This document shows, one piece after another, positions 52,467-54,897 of a stretch of DNA of 54,897 nucleotides. Position 1 is the stretch's first letter. The number at the start of each line of letters is the position of its first letter. The notes below the pieces were generated by a model that saw only the letters and a program-made list of their open reading frames with translations, made no database searches and was not told where the DNA came from. Both the position numbers and the translations under genes were made by a program. Origin of the DNA: Comamonadaceae bacterium (lineage in GTDB: Bacteria > Pseudomonadota > Gammaproteobacteria > Burkholderiales > Burkholderiaceae_C); NCBI GenBank assembly GCA_015999985.1, contig JAECRA010000028.1, positions 1 to 54,897 of the forward strand, written 5' to 3'.

Positions 52467-53450
52467 ATGAAAACTCTATCTACCCTTCGGTTGAGCCGCC
52501 GTGCTCTGGTGATGGCTTCTGCCGCGCTTGCTTCAGGTGTGTACGCACAAGGCAACGCCAAGCCGATTCGCATCATTGTTTCCTTTGCTCCAGGAAGCGC
52601 CAACGATCTGATTGCCCGTGACTTGGCCCGCTATATGGCCGAGTTGCTGAGTCAGCCCGTGATCGTGGAAAACAAACCTGGCGCCGGCGGAATGATAGGC
52701 ACAGACGCTGTTGCCAAGTCAGCGCCGGACGGTCTCACCCTCGGTTTGGGCACCAGCTCGCAGTTGGTGATGAACGTGGGCCTTTATAGATCCATGCCTT
52801 TCGACATTGAAAAGGATCTGCATACCGTCGGGCTGGTGGCTCGCACGAATATGGTCCTCGCTGGTAAGGCTAACGGTCCCAAGACACTCAAAGCCTTGAT
52901 AGCCGATGCCAAGGCGCGGCCAGGCCAGATCAGCTACGGATCGGGCGGAACGGGGTCTATCAGCCACATTGTGGGTGAAGCCTTCGCCAGAGCAGCAGAC
53001 ATCAAGCTGAACCATGTCCCCTACAAGGGCAACGGGCCTGCCATGGCTGACCTTGCAGGTGGTCACGTGGATCTGGTTTTCGACGGTCTGGTGACCTCTC
53101 AACCTATGGCCAAGCAGGGGCGGGTTCACCTGATCGGTATCTCTGGTAGTAAACGCGACCGCGTCGCACCCGATGTGCCCACTTTTGCAGAGCAAGGGTT
53201 GCCAGGTTACGAAGCCTACACCTGGAACTGCCTCATAGCTCCAGCCAATACGCCCGCAGATGCCATGCAGCGGATCAATGATGCCTTGAACAAGGCCTTG
53301 GCCCTGCCTGCGCTGCGTGATCGTTTGGTGGATCAGTTTGGCTCCCAGATTCTGGGACCAAGTACCACTGCGCAAGCTGAAGAATTCGGCCGCAAGGAGC
53401 GCGAGCGCTGGGTTCCTTTCATCCGCAGTCTCAAGTTGAACGTGGGGTAA
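52467..53450 (+). CDS. Bug-family (TctC-type) receptor, module B copy 2
   Basis: A 327-residue periplasmic receptor with a twin-arginine-like signal (LSRRALVMASAALASG, residues 9-24), KPIRIIVSFAPGSANDL, PDGLTLGLGTSS and VPYKGNGPAMADLAGG. AAAAGGAA precedes the start. It lies 12 bases after the AtuA-like gene, as part of module B. Confidence 0.92.
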   Translation: MKTLSTLRLSRRALVMASAALASGVYAQGNAKPIRIIVSFAPGSANDLIARDLARYMAELLSQPVIVENKPGAGGMIGTDAVAKSAPDGLTLGLGTSSQLVMNVGLYRSMPFDIEKDLHTVGLVARTNMVLAGKANGPKTLKALIADAKARPGQISYGSGGTGSISHIVGEAFARAADIKLNHVPYKGNGPAMADLAGGHVDLVFDGLVTSQPMAKQGRVHLIGISGSKRDRVAPDVPTFAEQGLPGYEAYTWNCLIAPANTPADAMQRINDALNKALALPALRDRLVDQFGSQILGPSTTAQAEEFGRKERERWVPFIRSLKLNVG

Positions 53451-53452
53451 GC

Positions 53453-54571
53453 ATGGCGCAAATTTTTCCGGCTGGCCAGCGTGTGGTCGTCACCGAATAC
53501 GCAGAGACGCCCCAAGAAGCTCTCGAGAAATATGTGCACCTGGTGGAACAGCCTGCGCCAGACCCTGCTGCACTGAAGCCGCATGAAGTGATCATGGCTG
53601 TCAAAAGCGTGGCCGTGGCGTGGGTGGACCTGTTGATGACCAGCGGTCAGTACCAGCACATGGCTCCGCTGCCTTATACGCCAGGCATGGAATACGCCGG
53701 TGAAGTTCTCGCTGTAGGTTCTGGCGTAGATCCAGCGCAATGCGCCGTAGGCGATCGCGTGCTGGCCGACCCCTGGAAAATCGGGCCTCGCTCCTCTGGC
53801 GACTATCAAGGCTCAGGCGGTTTTGCCAGCTATGCGGTGTTGCCCGTGGATGGCGTGATGAAGATTCCCGCTGAGTTGACTTATGACGACGCCACGGGCT
53901 TGCTGCAAGCCTATGAAACAGCGTACCACTGCCTGGTGGCCCGCGGTCAGGTGCAAAGCGGAGAAACCGTCTTGATCAATGGAGCTACGGGCCTGACTGG
54001 CCTGGCCGCCGTGCAGGTGGCCAAGCTGCTGGGTGCGACCGTGATTGCAACTGGTCGCTCAGACAACAAGCTTGCTACCGTGAAGCAACAAGGCGCAGAC
54101 CACGTCGTCAACATTCTGGACGCTGACGGAGAGGTCAGAGAGTTCAGGAACGATGTGAAGGCACTGACGGGCGGTGAGGGCGTTGATGTGGTGTACGACG
54201 CTGTTGGGGGCAACGTCTCCAACGAGAGTCTGCGGTGCATGGCCTTCGGCGGTCGTTTCCTGATCGTCGGCTGGACTTCCACGCCCAACGTGGCACGGGG
54301 CAAAGGGCTGCGGGGAGCTCCCAATGTCAACACCCTGCCAACCAACATCATTCAGATGAAAAGCCTGAGTGTGTTGGGATGCCCTGCGGTCATCTCGGTG
54401 AATAAGAACCCTGCGATCCGAATCCCCAGGCTTGAGGCGATCTTCAGATGGATCAAGGAGGGGAAAATCCAGCCCTTTGTTTCCCACACCTACCCTCTTG
54501 CGGAGTTCAAGCAAGCCATGCTGGCTCGTTGGAACGGCGACGTCACGGGTGGCTGCGTACTTCATCCCTGA
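53453..54571 (+). CDS. Quinone-oxidoreductase-like MDR protein
   Basis: A 372-residue NADPH-dependent medium-chain reductase: GMEYAGEVLAVGSGV, GDRVLADP, GGFASYAVLP, then the nucleotide-binding LINGATGLTGLAAVQVAKLLGATVIATGRSDNK and VDVVYDAVGG. It lacks the structural zinc Cys cluster. Members reduce quinones, enones or acryloyl-CoA-type esters. It begins two bases after the Bug stop, so it is co-transcribed with module B and could reduce or oxidise an enoyl-CoA or keto intermediate. Confidence 0.9.
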   Translation: MAQIFPAGQRVVVTEYAETPQEALEKYVHLVEQPAPDPAALKPHEVIMAVKSVAVAWVDLLMTSGQYQHMAPLPYTPGMEYAGEVLAVGSGVDPAQCAVGDRVLADPWKIGPRSSGDYQGSGGFASYAVLPVDGVMKIPAELTYDDATGLLQAYETAYHCLVARGQVQSGETVLINGATGLTGLAAVQVAKLLGATVIATGRSDNKLATVKQQGADHVVNILDADGEVREFRNDVKALTGGEGVDVVYDAVGGNVSNESLRCMAFGGRFLIVGWTSTPNVARGKGLRGAPNVNTLPTNIIQMKSLSVLGCPAVISVNKNPAIRIPRLEAIFRWIKEGKIQPFVSHTYPLAEFKQAMLARWNGDVTGGCVLHP

Positions 54572-54697
54572 CCACAGACCCGTTAGCTAAATTGCATCTT
54601 GATGGTGGTTGGCGGGTAAAGACCTATCAGGCAAACCCGTCACCCGCCCCCTCAAGCCAACTGACTTCTCCGCCAGGAGATAAGCAGGTCAGTCGAG
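54572..54697. other. Intergenic stretch after module B
   Basis: No gene seen. GGCGGGT (54611-54617) can pair with ACCCGCC (54642-54648) but no T tract follows. Transcription end not located. Confidence 0.35.
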
Positions 54698-54897
54698 GCT
54701 AAAGATTGCCTGCCCCATTGGAAGGCGTGTTGCTCAGTACGAGGACATCTTCGAGGTTCGTCAGGCCAAAGCTCTCAAATCGGCCTGTCAAGGCGAACTT
54801 GGCCATGCCTCGACCGGTAACTGGAGCATGCATCCTCCGGTACTTATATGGACGCCTTCCGTGCGTCAAGTGCCGATTCGAAGTTCTGACGTGGCGG
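54698..54897 (-). other. Open frame running off the right edge, uncertain
   Basis: On the minus strand a frame without stop codons runs from the window end to a TAG near 54702, about 64 codons, ending in LVLSNTPSNGAGNL. The middle (MAKFALTGRFESFGLTNLEDVL) reads like protein, but I do not recognise it. It may be the C-terminus of a convergent gene whose main part lies outside, or chance. Confidence 0.25.

Noticed and set aside
1..54897. CRISPR arrays, insertion sequences, prophage or plasmid functions
   Set aside because: No regularly spaced repeats, transposase, integrase or replication genes are visible; the tRNA-Ser at the left edge is not followed by an integrase.

Overview
The window looks like a chromosomal segment of a Comamonadaceae-type betaproteobacterium (Burkholderiales). 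The grounds are seven periplasmic 'Bug' (TctC-type) receptors, many LysR and IclR regulators each set beside a small catabolic operon, and GC-rich intergenic inverted repeats of a kind common in that family. This placement rests on gene content only, without any alignment. It reads as a catabolic island of about 50 genes. I see no phage, plasmid, IS transposase, CRISPR or toxin-antitoxin genes.

Layout. 1-330: 3' part of tRNA-Ser(GCT) and two terminators. 330-7255: a six-gene minus-strand operon (ketopantoate-reductase-like, SDR, M20 hydrolase, old yellow enzyme, NodB-type deacetylase, Bug receptor) divergent from a LysR gene. 7321-14677: a TRAP region with one DctQM permease, AroQ dehydroquinase and two paralogous DctP receptors, each receptor facing its own paralogous IclR gene across perfect palindromes. 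14716-14973: a deletion remnant of an FMN-dependent 2-hydroxyacid dehydrogenase. 15004-27974: module A, with thiolase (minus), LysR, then CoA-transferase, crotonase, AtuA-like protein, bicupin, Bug receptor, thiolase-like protein, two more crotonases and a second Bug receptor. 28077-33645: minus-strand operon (ketopantoate-reductase-like, Bug receptor, MmgE/PrpD, LldD-type dehydrogenase) divergent from LysR. 33778-43225: small unknown protein, DUF2520 protein, MmgE/PrpD, IclR (minus), fumarase/adenylosuccinate-lyase family enzyme, Bug receptor, mercaptopyruvate-type sulfurtransferase and a BisC-like molybdoenzyme. 43387-46225: CysB-type LysR, then LysR plus a leaderless SBP_bac_3 protein. 46397-54571: module B, with CoA-transferase, Bug receptor, CoA-transferase, crotonase, AtuA-like protein, Bug receptor and quinone-oxidoreductase-like MDR.

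How it may work. The recurring unit is a regulator, a high-affinity periplasmic receptor, CoA activation by CoA transfer, hydration or isomerisation, and cleavage. Modules A and B share the order CoA-transferase, crotonase, AtuA-like, and their products are plainly paralogous. They look like two versions of one pathway for related organic acids. The geranyl-CoA (atu) and leucine (liu) carboxylase subunits and acyl-CoA dehydrogenases are absent here, so this is not the classical Atu route as it stands. No TctA/TctB membrane genes accompany the seven Bug receptors. Candidate operators (palindromes) could be located in most divergent intergenic regions; they are the main regulatory content beyond the genes.
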